Positions 1 through 7,092 of a DNA stretch of 17,730 nt are shown here, one piece after another. The notes under the pieces are model-generated. The model was given only the letters and a program-made list of their open reading frames with translations. It was not told where the DNA came from and did no database searches. Each line of letters begins with the position of its first letter. The first letter of the stretch is position 1. Origin of the DNA: Spirochaetaceae bacterium UBA4077 (GTDB lineage Bacteria > Spirochaetota > Spirochaetia > Treponematales > Rectinemataceae); assembly GCA_002383375.1 (NCBI GenBank), contig DFYR01000066.1, forward strand, positions 929-18,658. Reading direction: 5' to 3'. The translations under genes were made by a program, and so were the position numbers.

Positions 1-964
1 CTGATGTTAAAAATGTAGAAAAGGGAAAATTCATCGCATCCCGTATATCCTTCATCCCCATTACAACCATGAATAGCCGGTCAAAGCCTATCGCCACGCC
101 GGAGCAGAGGGGAAAGTCCCTGAATAGTTCGGGATAGCTCCTGTCGACGGCGTGAGGGACAAGGGCGCCAGCCTTCTTTTCAGCCTGGGACCGGAAATAC
201 TGTGCAACAGTTTCAGGATCCGCCATTTCTGTAAAGCAGTTTGCCACCTCGATTCCCCCGACATAGAGTTCCCATCGCTCCTTATACGGCTTACCCGGAA
301 TATCCTTGGCCAGGCATTCGATGCCCGCAGGGTATTCGTCAAGTAAGAGAGGTCTGTCCATGGGCAAACTTGGTTCCACGTTGGAGAGAAATATGATGTT
401 GAAGGCTTCTTCCCAGCTCGCCTTAGGATTGACCATCAGTCCCTGTCCCCGGGCGGCCTCGATCATCGCGCCGGTTTCCATGAGGGAATCCAGATCAAGC
501 CCGGCGAAGCTTTTGAAGGCTTCGGCCATGGTCATGCGCCTGAATGGCGGCCGAGCCTCACTGGGGCTCTCGGGCAGCAGCAGCTTCTCTAAGAGTTCTT
601 CGGTCAGCCTTGCCGAGGAAGCTGAGTTGCCATTCACCGTATAGTACTCCAGCATGGTGAACTCAGGATTATGGAGCCGGCCTAGGGATTCGGCGTTCCT
701 GAAAGACTTGCAGAGCTGGAAGACACTTCGACGATGGGTCGCGATGAGCCGTTTCATCCAAAGCTCGGGAGAGGGCAGAAGATAGAGAGGCATCCCGTCG
801 CGGAAGGGATGCTTGAATTCGGTAGCAAAGGCTTCAAGGCTCGATTCGGGGATGAGCCAGGGGGCTAAAAGAGGCGTATCGGTTTCGATGTAGTCCCGGG
901 AGAAGAAAAACTCTCTGGTCTTTGTGACAAGCTCTGAACGGGCTCTCATGGCATCAATGGTCAT
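1..964 (-). CDS. epmA: EpmA/GenX-type lysyl-tRNA synthetase-like protein, EF-P lysine ligase (3' end cut off)
   Basis: The open frame reads from ATG at 964 through base 1 with no stop, so only the last few residues are missing (321 codons visible; E. coli EpmA has about 325 residues). It is a class II synthetase catalytic core without the anticodon-binding domain. Motif 2 is seen as FRNAESLGRLHNPEFTMLEYY, where the FR..E...HNPEF pattern is the EpmA/LysRS signature. Motif 3 is seen as SGVAIGFDRLFM near the C-terminus, and WELYVGGIEVANCF matches the WELYVNGxELAN stretch of EpmA. EpmA activates (R)-beta-lysine and attaches it to a lysine of elongation factor P in the cytoplasm. The start overlaps the stop of the queG homologue by 11 bp, with GAGGAGAA just upstream, which suggests translational coupling. 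Neither efp nor epmB (the lysine aminomutase) is in the window, so the substrate is inferred from the family. Confidence 0.88.
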   Translation of the reverse strand, partial: MTIDAMRARSELVTKTREFFFSRDYIETDTPLLAPWLIPESSLEAFATEFKHPFRDGMPLYLLPSPELWMKRLIATHRRSVFQLCKSFRNAESLGRLHNPEFTMLEYYTVNGNSASSARLTEELLEKLLLPESPSEARPPFRRMTMAEAFKSFAGLDLDSLMETGAMIEAARGQGLMVNPKASWEEAFNIIFLSNVEPSLPMDRPLLLDEYPAGIECLAKDIPGKPYKERWELYVGGIEVANCFTEMADPETVAQYFRSQAEKKAGALVPHAVDRSYPELFRDFPLCSGVAIGFDRLFMVVMGMKDIRDAMNFPFSTFLTS

Positions 965-2060
965 TCTGTTGATTCTCCTCTGCTTCGCCGGTTCTGCAGG
1001 ATCCCTCCCCGTCCAGTGCTCCGAGGCTCAGCGCTGCGTTGCGGCGCAGGGCTTTTAGTGAGATCCAGGATCTGTCCAAGACCGTGCCCCGGAGCGCTTC
1101 TTTTAAGTCGGACTCGGACAGGGCGAGCAGGGTCCTGGCGGGAATAGCCGGCCCCAAAGCTCCCGCCGAGCAGGAAGCCTCTCGGTCAAGACTGAAGTAA
1201 GGACAGGCTTCCAGGCATATGTCGCAACCGTAGAGTCTGCCTGAAAGGAATGGAAGAATATCCGCCGGCGGCTCCTGGTCGATGTGAGTCCAGTGCTGGA
1301 TGCACCTTTGGCGATTGAAAGAGGAGCCTTGGATGCCCAGGGCTCCGGTCGGGCAGGCTTGAACGCAGCGCCTACAGCTTCCGCAGCGTTCACTTTCCGT
1401 TCCGGGCTTTTGCCTGACTTCCTCTCGTCCAGGGTTATCGGCTCGCGCCTCATCCATAATCCAGTCTGTGGGGTTCATTACAGAAGAGTCCGCTGGCTCA
1501 AGATCAATGGGACAAAGCAGGAGGCCGAGCAGGACCGCGGAGCTCCTGCCTTTGCTGCCTGAAGCTATCAGAATGGTGTTTTTGCCTATCCATCCCAGGC
1601 CGGCGCGAAGGGCTAAGGCTTTTTCGGGCAGGGATGAGTTGACCAGTCGCTTCCAGGCCTTGGCACCGGGGAGTTTGAGCCCATAGGCGGATGCCGCGAT
1701 CCTTGTTGCCATTACCGCTGACGTTAGGCGTCGGTTTATTTCAGCGTACCAGTTGGCTCGGGCAAAACGGGCAATGGCAAGGCAAGGCTCTACTAATGCC
1801 GGAAAGGCGCCCGCAGCTTCCTGTGCCCAGGCTGGCCCAGCTTCGGGGCCGTCGGAGTAGTTGAGGGCGACGGCTGCGAGGCTGGGGGTTTGATCGGTTC
1901 CGTACCGTTCCCGGATCTGGGCGGAAACCCCTGTCTCATCCAGGACCGACAGGAAGCTGCGGGCGCTCAGAAAGCCCTGGGCAAAAAACCCCTGGGCTTC
2001 GAGCTGACTGGAAAGAATCGACCGGACCAGCGCCCCCGGGCTTTCAGCCTTCACGGGCAC
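954..2060 (-). CDS. queG: QueG-like epoxyqueuosine reductase (double 4Fe-4S, cobamide-dependent family)
   Basis: This 368-residue protein has the QueG layout: a cobalamin-binding N-terminal domain, the AGLGWIGKNT segment (153-162), then two 4Fe-4S motifs. Cluster one has C226, C229, C232 and C236 (CGSCRRCVQACP). Cluster two has C279, C282 and C286 (CDICLEACP) with C253 as the likely fourth ligand. A C-terminal LKALRRNAALSLG matches the RNA-contacting HEAT-like tail. QueG reduces epoxyqueuosine to queuosine at position 34 of GUN-anticodon tRNAs. Oddly, the segment before AGLGW reads VNSSLPEK where most QueG proteins have VDT/S-x-P containing the catalytic Asp; Asn141 sits near that place. It may be a diverged spirochaete QueG or a related reductase with another substrate. 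The start is GTG (2058-2060) with GAGGAG about 7 nt upstream, 10 bp after the glyA stop. Confidence 0.8.
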   Translation of the reverse strand: MPVKAESPGALVRSILSSQLEAQGFFAQGFLSARSFLSVLDETGVSAQIRERYGTDQTPSLAAVALNYSDGPEAGPAWAQEAAGAFPALVEPCLAIARFARANWYAEINRRLTSAVMATRIAASAYGLKLPGAKAWKRLVNSSLPEKALALRAGLGWIGKNTILIASGSKGRSSAVLLGLLLCPIDLEPADSSVMNPTDWIMDEARADNPGREEVRQKPGTESERCGSCRRCVQACPTGALGIQGSSFNRQRCIQHWTHIDQEPPADILPFLSGRLYGCDICLEACPYFSLDREASCSAGALGPAIPARTLLALSESDLKEALRGTVLDRSWISLKALRRNAALSLGALDGEGSCRTGEAEENQQNDH

Positions 2061-2070
2061 TCCTGACTCC

Positions 2071-3354
2071 TCAAGGGATCGGGAAGCGGGAGGTCAAGGA
2101 GAGCACCTTCTGGCCTACCCGCTTGAGGACGCTATCGTCACCCTTGGAGCGCAGCACCTCGCCCACTAGTTCGCCCACCTGGAGCATATCTTCCTTGCCG
2201 AAGCCCCGTGTCGTGAGAGCGGCGCTTCCCACCCGTATGCCCGAAGTGACGAAGGGGCTCTTTTCATCGAAGGGAATGTTGTTTTTATTAACGGTAATAT
2301 TGGCCTTGTCGAGCCAGGTTTCGGCTTCCTTGCCTGATATGCCAAGGGGAGTGAGATCCACTAAGGCCAGGTGAGTGTCGGTCCCGCCCGAGACAATACG
2401 GGCACCGCTCTGGGCGATGGAAGAGGCCAGGATGGACGCATTTTCGCACACCCTGCCGATATAGGCCTTGAATTCTGGCTCGAGGGCTTCTTTAAAGGCG
2501 ACCGCCTTGGCCGCGATCACATGGAGGAGCGGTCCGCCCTGTATGCCCGGCATGATGCTACTGTCGATAAGCTCGGACCACTTTTTAAACCCGTCGCCCT
2601 TGGGCGTCTTTATGCCCCGGTTGTTTTCCTTGTCCCGTCCGATAAGGATCATCCCCCCCCTGGGGCCGCGAAGGGTCTTATGGGTAGTGGTGGAGGTAAA
2701 ATCGGCCAGGGCGAGTGGACTGGGGTGTCTGCCTGCGGCGACAAGGCCCGCGATATGGGCCATATCGACCAGTAAGTAGGCGCCTGTCTCGTCGGCGATC
2801 CGTCTGAAGGCCGCGAAATCGATGGTCCGGGAATAGGCCGAAGCACCTGCTATGATCATCTTCGGTTTGTGCTGCCTGGCCAGGTCGGCAACCTGCTCGT
2901 AGTCTATATGCTCATCTTCCCGGCGCACTCCGTAGCGGAGCACCTTGTAAAGCTTGCCGGAAAAAGAGACGGGAGCCCCGTGGGTAAGGTGACCCCCATG
3001 GGCTAGGTCCATGCCTAAAATTGTGTCGCCTGGATCCAAGGCGGCGAACAGTACGCCCATATTGGCCTGGCTGCCCGCATGGGGCTGCACATTGGCATAG
3101 TCGCAGCCGAAGAGCTGTTTCGCCCTATCTCTCGCCAGGTTTTCAGCGATGTCGACAAACTCACAGCCGCCATAATAACGCTTACCTGGATAGCCTTCTG
3201 CATATTTATTAGTGAGAATGGAGCCAACTGCTTCTCGAACCGTAGACGAGGTATAGTTTTCGCTGGCGATCAACTCCAGCTTGTCCCGCTGGCGCTGCGA
3301 CTCAGCCTCCATGGCCGACCACAATTCAGGATCATACTCTTTGATTTTTTTCAT
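2071..3354 (-). CDS. glyA: Serine hydroxymethyltransferase
   Basis: This PLP enzyme interconverts serine and glycine and passes the one-carbon unit to tetrahydrofolate in the cytoplasm. It has the SENYTS motif near residue 31, DLAHGGHLTHG around 116-126, DMAHIAGLVAAG around 197-208, and the PLP-lysine motif STTTHKTLRGPRGG with Lys226. A later PGIQGGPLLHVIAAKAVAF block completes the family pattern. About 18 extra residues (ENNRGIKTPKGDGFKKW region) lie between the PLP motif and PGIQGG compared with the common bacterial form. The frame is open up to an ATG at 3513, but I place the start at 3354. There MKKIKEYDPELW matches the usual SHMT N-terminus, AGAGG lies 6 nt upstream, the length becomes 427 residues, and the overlap with the upstream gene disappears. 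It is followed after 10 bp by the queG homologue. Confidence 0.95.
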   Translation of the reverse strand: MKKIKEYDPELWSAMEAESQRQRDKLELIASENYTSSTVREAVGSILTNKYAEGYPGKRYYGGCEFVDIAENLARDRAKQLFGCDYANVQPHAGSQANMGVLFAALDPGDTILGMDLAHGGHLTHGAPVSFSGKLYKVLRYGVRREDEHIDYEQVADLARQHKPKMIIAGASAYSRTIDFAAFRRIADETGAYLLVDMAHIAGLVAAGRHPSPLALADFTSTTTHKTLRGPRGGMILIGRDKENNRGIKTPKGDGFKKWSELIDSSIMPGIQGGPLLHVIAAKAVAFKEALEPEFKAYIGRVCENASILASSIAQSGARIVSGGTDTHLALVDLTPLGISGKEAETWLDKANITVNKNNIPFDEKSPFVTSGIRVGSAALTTRGFGKEDMLQVGELVGEVLRSKGDDSVLKRVGQKVLSLTSRFPIP

Positions 3355-3360
3355 TCTTAA

Positions 3361-3365
3361 CCTCT
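3361..3365 (-). promoter_or_regulatory. Ribosome binding site that decides the glyA start
   Basis: The coding strand reads AGAGG, then 6 nt (TTAAGA), then ATG at 3354. No comparable Shine-Dalgarno was seen before the more upstream in-frame ATGs. This supports the shorter 427-residue glyA product. Confidence 0.6.
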
Positions 3366-3425
3366 GCATAGTATCCAATCCAAGCCTCATCAGTGTAGCG
3401 CATTCCGCAGATTTGCGCCACGGCC

Positions 3426-3478
3426 CCGGCGACTTCCTTCCCTGTTCCGGCGGCTTCAGCAGTAGTCCCGGTGGCTTC
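3426..3478. repeat. Three direct 11-bp repeats at an exact 21-bp period upstream of glyA
   Basis: On the plus strand CCGGCGACTTC (3426-3436), CCGGCGGCTTC (3447-3457) and CCGGTGGCTTC (3468-3478) recur exactly every 21 bp. Read in the glyA frame upstream of the chosen start, this gives a seven-residue pattern KKPPGLL / LKPPEQG / RKSPGPW. The repeats lie in the 128 bp between the transglutaminase-like gene and glyA. They may be a short tandem duplication in a leader, a protein-binding array with two-turn spacing, or a translated low-complexity extension. Confidence 0.6.
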
Positions 3479-3482
3479 TTGT

Positions 3483-5159
3483 TCAATAGGCCAGGATCTT
3501 TACCGGCTTCCACTCGATTGAATATTCGAGACCGAAAGCCTCTTCCAGCGGTTCAGTAAAAGTCCACTGTACTCGGCTCAAGGCAGATGAGTCCTGCGCC
3601 CCCCCCTGGCTATGGAGCCTATCGAAGCCCTTGGAGATCGCGATATGGCGGTTATCCAGGGCTCCGAAATAGAGAGCCGGGCCGATAAAGGGTGGAGTAA
3701 AGCCTTCAGGGACTGCTCCGTACACAAGAACGGGATCATAGGGAATCCAGCCTACCGCAGGAAGATAATACTCCATCCAGAAATGCGGTATCCCCTGCCC
3801 CTGGTCACCCACGAGAAAGCCGGCGACAGGCATCGCTGGAATGCCCGCCGCCCTGAAGAGCGCTGCCGCGATGAGCGCATAATTGCGCGATGCTGCTTTT
3901 CGCTTTACCAGGTCCTGGATCACCGAAGTGCCGGGTTCAGCTTCTGCAAGCCAGTCTAGCCGCGAAGCCAGCCAGGTTCGAATAAGATGAGCTTTTCGCT
4001 GGAGGTTTCTTTCCCTGCCCACAATGGCTGCAGCAAGTGTTCTCGCTTCCTTTTCGTTGGATGGGACGAGTTCATCAGCTTCCACATAGGGCTTCAGGAA
4101 CAAGGGGGGGCTTCCTGGCGCTGAAGGGTCTGAATAGGGGCCGGTAAAACCAGTGCTATAGGACGAAAGATCGGATTCGACATTATAGACCGTGAGCAAC
4201 AATGTTCTGTTTATCCTGCTGATCCCAGGCTCAAGATCATCAAGCCGGAGTAAGGAAGCCGGCGCTTCCAGGCTGCCCTGGGAAGGATGGCTCTCGAACT
4301 GTACTTCGCCGATGCTTTGAAAAAATGATGCAGGAGGATTCGGAAGATGGATCAGGAGTGATCCGCCCGAATCCTGGTCTTTCCGCTCAACGTCGATTTC
4401 GAATTCCAGCGAGTAGCTGACGGGATCGAAGCGGTACTTGCTTCCGGAATCCTGGCTTATCTGGATATGGTAAGGTTCCGAATCTCCGTGGGGGGTGCTT
4501 ACCATCACCAGGCCTGAACCCGCTTCCTCGGGGACTCTCACCTGGATGAGTTTATCGTCCCAATGTTCGTACATAAGAGGGCTCTCGGGAAGCACAGACT
4601 GAAAAGGCATCGGCGCCAGAGGCGAATAGCCTGTGTCCTTTGGAACTTCTAGCGTCATGCGTCCGGGATTCCTGGTAAAGCTAACATGACTAGCGTGGAT
4701 TTCTGAGCCGAAGTTTATTCCATGCAACTGGATCAAGGCTCCCGGTCCCAGCTCAGCGGGCAGCGCCTGGACAATGGAAGGACCTGGCACTGCGTGGGGA
4801 AGGTCGGCGGGTTTTTCAGGCAGGCGCTGCGCGTTTATGACTATCGCGGCTTTACTTTTGCCCAAAGGCTTTGCGACCTGGATAAGGGCGGAATCGATGC
4901 TGGGCGGAAGGGAAATGAGGATTTCCTTGTCATTCCAGGATTTATACGAAGAACGCGTCAATGGGGATCCATCCAGCAGGACCTGTCCCTGTTCTTGGCC
5001 GAAGTGTTTCCCCCGCAGGCGGATCGACTCTCCTGGCGTAAAAACAGCGGGTTCGACTTCCTTGAGCACGGGATATGAACTGAGCAGGAATAGAATCAGA
5101 GCGGCAATGGCTGCGGCAATGGGCAGGATTGCCCAGATCAGTCTTCTACCAGGCTTCAT
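3483..5159 (-). CDS. Membrane-anchored TIG/transglutaminase-like domain protein lacking the catalytic Cys
   Basis: This 558-residue protein starts with a basic stretch and one hydrophobic segment (about 7-27), an uncleaved anchor or signal peptide without a lipobox cysteine. Two TIG/IPT Ig-like regions follow (about 30-115 and 125-235, with the GxxFG marks LRGKHFG and LHGINFG), then a beta-rich middle. A transglutaminase-core domain lies at about 370-490. In that core the usual G-x-C-x-D-Y-A reads KAASRNYALI, so the nucleophile position is Ser424 (codon 3888-3890). His459 (HFWMEY) and Asp475 (WIPYDP) are kept at normal spacing. I see no cysteine anywhere in the protein, so it cannot be a classical Cys protease or transglutaminase; it may be a binding or scaffold domain. 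It starts 25 bp after the exported protein in the sigma-factor gene cluster. The substrate and true role are unknown. Confidence 0.8.
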   Translation of the reverse strand: MKPGRRLIWAILPIAAAIAALILFLLSSYPVLKEVEPAVFTPGESIRLRGKHFGQEQGQVLLDGSPLTRSSYKSWNDKEILISLPPSIDSALIQVAKPLGKSKAAIVINAQRLPEKPADLPHAVPGPSIVQALPAELGPGALIQLHGINFGSEIHASHVSFTRNPGRMTLEVPKDTGYSPLAPMPFQSVLPESPLMYEHWDDKLIQVRVPEEAGSGLVMVSTPHGDSEPYHIQISQDSGSKYRFDPVSYSLEFEIDVERKDQDSGGSLLIHLPNPPASFFQSIGEVQFESHPSQGSLEAPASLLRLDDLEPGISRINRTLLLTVYNVESDLSSYSTGFTGPYSDPSAPGSPPLFLKPYVEADELVPSNEKEARTLAAAIVGRERNLQRKAHLIRTWLASRLDWLAEAEPGTSVIQDLVKRKAASRNYALIAAALFRAAGIPAMPVAGFLVGDQGQGIPHFWMEYYLPAVGWIPYDPVLVYGAVPEGFTPPFIGPALYFGALDNRHIAISKGFDRLHSQGGAQDSSALSRVQWTFTEPLEEAFGLEYSIEWKPVKILAY

Positions 5160-5184
5160 GCCCTTCGAACCTCAATGGTATTCC

Positions 5185-5871
5185 TTATTTTTCCGCCGCC
5201 CTGTCCACCCGTATTTCAACCGCCACCGGAGCTCCCAGCTTCAAGTCGGCGCCGAGGGGATAGAAATATATCCTCGTGCCCAACGGTATGCTCATGGTCT
5301 GCATGGTTGTCCTGTAGCTTATGGAATTATCCTGGGTTGTAAGCCAGATCTGTCCGTGAACAAAAATGTCGACGATGGGGTCCCTCAATGCTATGGGCAA
5401 CAGCTGAACGATGACAATCAAGTTCTTGCCCATAAGGCGCAAGTCCAACGGGGCGGCTACAGGCAGATTCCTCGTGAGGGGATCGGTCCATGCTATCGAA
5501 ACCGCCGATTCTGCCTGGCTTCTGGCCTTTTCGTCTCTGGGTTTTTCCACCGGCTTCTCGCCTTTTACCTCGCTTTTATTCTGTAGCAGCTTTACCATGG
5601 CGGGTGAAAGCGAAAACGCCGAACGGATGTTAAAAAGCAGCATAGGCAACTGGTTTTGTTCCAGCGAACCAGGATTTTGAATGCCTTGGCCTGGTATTTG
5701 TTCAGCCGAACCTGGAGCCCTGCCGGGCAAGACCGGAATTTGGGTCGGCGAACTGGGAGCGACGCTGTCTCCAGGCTGTGCTCCCAGCCCCAATACCGCC
5801 GCCATGGAGAGCAGGAGTACGAAGGGAATCGCAGGCGCGCCCTTCCGATCCAAAATGGTAGAAAGACTCAC
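5185..5871 (-). CDS. Conserved-looking exported protein of unknown function in the ECF sigma operon
   Basis: I do not recognise this 228-residue protein. The start is a GTG at 5869-5871 that overlaps the anti-sigma stop in a 4-bp GTGA, with GGGAG 9 nt upstream. The frame stays open to 6219 but that part only shadows the anti-sigma gene. The N-terminus has a basic start and a hydrophobic stretch (residues about 12-27, PAIPFVLLLSMAAVLGL) ending near GAQPGDS, a plausible signal peptide. A Pro/Gly/Gln-rich linker (about 35-70) and a charged Lys/Glu segment (about 92-112) follow. The last 100 residues are beta-prone, including SIPLGTRIYFYPLGADLKLG. There is no cysteine. Overlap with the anti-sigma gene and a 25-bp gap to the TIG/transglutaminase-like gene suggest a shared envelope role, which is inference. 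Confidence 0.75.
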   Translation of the reverse strand: MSLSTILDRKGAPAIPFVLLLSMAAVLGLGAQPGDSVAPSSPTQIPVLPGRAPGSAEQIPGQGIQNPGSLEQNQLPMLLFNIRSAFSLSPAMVKLLQNKSEVKGEKPVEKPRDEKARSQAESAVSIAWTDPLTRNLPVAAPLDLRLMGKNLIVIVQLLPIALRDPIVDIFVHGQIWLTTQDNSISYRTTMQTMSIPLGTRIYFYPLGADLKLGAPVAVEIRVDRAAEK

Positions 5872-6479
5872 CGCGAAGCGCTCCCATAGGTTGTCGTCGT
5901 AGAGTCTTGAAGCCGTACTTCCGAGTCGGCCACGATCAGGGGATTCCCCGACTGGTAAAACACCGACTCGCCGGGAATCTCGATCATGACAGGCTGCACC
6001 GATTGTTGCTTCATGTACTGGGCCATAAGTTCCAGAGTGGCTGATTGGGCTGTTATGGTCTTGGAGGCCGAAGCGATGCTCCCCGAAGCTTCTTGTGAAA
6101 TCCCTTTGAATGAACCGAAGATTCCCATCGCTGCGCCGAAGATCAGGACAAAGGCAGCTGCGGAAGCGGCCAGCAGCGGCATAGGCAGGGAAATCCTCCG
6201 CGACCAGAGCTCGTGCCACAGCCTTGTGTGCAGGTCTGTAGTCTTCCCCGGGGCAGCGGAGAAGTCAATGGATGCTGCTATTCTCGAACGGGCTGTGCTC
6301 AGGAACTGTCGTTCTTCAGCATCGAAGCCGCCAACGAGGGCGCTGGAGAGCCGCTTCAGATTAGCAACCTTGGCCTGGCAATGCATACAGGCGTTTATAT
6401 GCGCATCCATCCTCTCTTTCCAGGGCGAAGGGACTTCACCATCCGAATAGGCGGACAGCAGCGCGTCATCAGGACACAT
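5868..6479 (-). CDS. Transmembrane zinc-finger anti-sigma factor (ZAS/zf-HC2 type)
   Basis: This 203-residue protein has a cytoplasmic anti-sigma domain with His27-x3-Cys31-x2-Cys34 (HINACMHC) and Cys2 as the likely fourth zinc ligand, the classical ZAS arrangement. One membrane helix lies at about 97-122 (PMPLLAASAAAFVLIFGAAMG). A periplasmic tail of about 80 residues follows, rich in Ser/Thr/Ala and ending DSTTTTYGSASR. By family knowledge it should hold the adjacent ECF sigma factor at the membrane until an envelope signal releases it. The ATG overlaps the sigma gene's stop by 11 bp, preceded by GGGAGG, and its own stop overlaps the next start by 4 bp. This supports translational coupling across three genes. 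No site-1 or site-2 protease gene is nearby, so the release mechanism is not visible. Confidence 0.88.
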   Translation of the reverse strand: MCPDDALLSAYSDGEVPSPWKERMDAHINACMHCQAKVANLKRLSSALVGGFDAEERQFLSTARSRIAASIDFSAAPGKTTDLHTRLWHELWSRRISLPMPLLAASAAAFVLIFGAAMGIFGSFKGISQEASGSIASASKTITAQSATLELMAQYMKQQSVQPVMIEIPGESVFYQSGNPLIVADSEVRLQDSTTTTYGSASR

Positions 6480-7062
6480 GGGAATCCTCCCTCTTCATCC
6501 GCTTAATCAGGGCCTCCCGGGCGCGGAAAGCCCGCACCTTTACATTGCCCTCGCTGATTCCTAAAACCTTGCCGATTTCCTTGTAATTCATACCGCCATA
6601 CTCTTTAAGGACCAAGACTTCCCTTAATTTGTCCGGAAGCAGGCTTAAGTGTCGGCGCAATTCCTGGGCAGCCTCGCTGCGCAAAATATCGTCTTCCACC
6701 GATGGCTGTATTCCCGCCTCGGTCCCTATTTCTTTGATAGTCAGGGCTCCTGCCTCGGCACTTTCCACCGGCGTAGCCTCGCTTTTCCACCATTTTTCAT
6801 AGGCCTTTGTCTCACGGCCTTTGCGCTTGGCATAGTTAATGGCAGCGTTCTTCACCACCCTGATAAGCCAGTATTTGGCATCGTTCTTGGTGGGAAAGAT
6901 CAGGTTTTTCTCCACCAGCTTTCCGAAAGCGTCGTGGACTATGTCCTCCGCCGCCTCTGTGGAATTGCATATCCGCAACGCCACCCTCAGGAGCATGTCG
7001 ACATTCTCTTCGTAGAGTATCCTAAACCCGAGATCATCTGGCTGCTCATCAGAAGATAACAA
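6469..7062 (-). CDS. ECF-type RNA polymerase sigma factor
   Basis: This 197-residue protein has the two-domain ECF layout. Region 2 spans about 16-85 (AAEDIVHDAFGKLVEK, then AKYWLIRVVKNAAINYAKR). Region 4 spans about 135-188 (LPDKLREVLVLKEYGGMNYKEIGKVLGISEGNVKVRAFRAREAL), whose helix-turn-helix would read the -35 element. A linker of about 45 residues between them is rich in Glu/Ala. The chosen start is TTG at 7060-7062, with AAGGGGA about 8 nt upstream and 30 nt after the cysS stop; no terminator-like hairpin lies in that gap, so cysS read-through is likely. Overlap with the anti-sigma gene makes the sigma/anti-sigma pairing very likely. The target promoters and the inducing signal cannot be deduced from this window. 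Confidence 0.92.
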   Translation of the reverse strand: MLSSDEQPDDLGFRILYEENVDMLLRVALRICNSTEAAEDIVHDAFGKLVEKNLIFPTKNDAKYWLIRVVKNAAINYAKRKGRETKAYEKWWKSEATPVESAEAGALTIKEIGTEAGIQPSVEDDILRSEAAQELRRHLSLLPDKLREVLVLKEYGGMNYKEIGKVLGISEGNVKVRAFRAREALIKRMKREDSHVS

Positions 7063-7092
7063 TACAGATTCCCCTTTGTTACGTTTCAGCCC

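Noticed and set aside
3355..3513. N-terminal extension of glyA from the ATG at 3513
   Set aside because: It would overlap the upstream gene's end by 31 bp, is Pro/Lys/Gly-rich and unlike any SHMT N-terminus. The ATG at 3354 has a better ribosome site and gives the normal family length.
4774..5586. 270-residue plus-strand frame across the transglutaminase-like and exported protein genes
   Set aside because: It is antisense to two supported genes, has no convincing start and looks like a composition-driven shadow.
5872..6219. Upstream part of the exported-protein frame, opening at 6219
   Set aside because: It shadows the anti-sigma gene in another frame and has no domain character. The GTG at 5871 in the GTGA overlap, followed by a signal-peptide-like sequence, explains the gene better.
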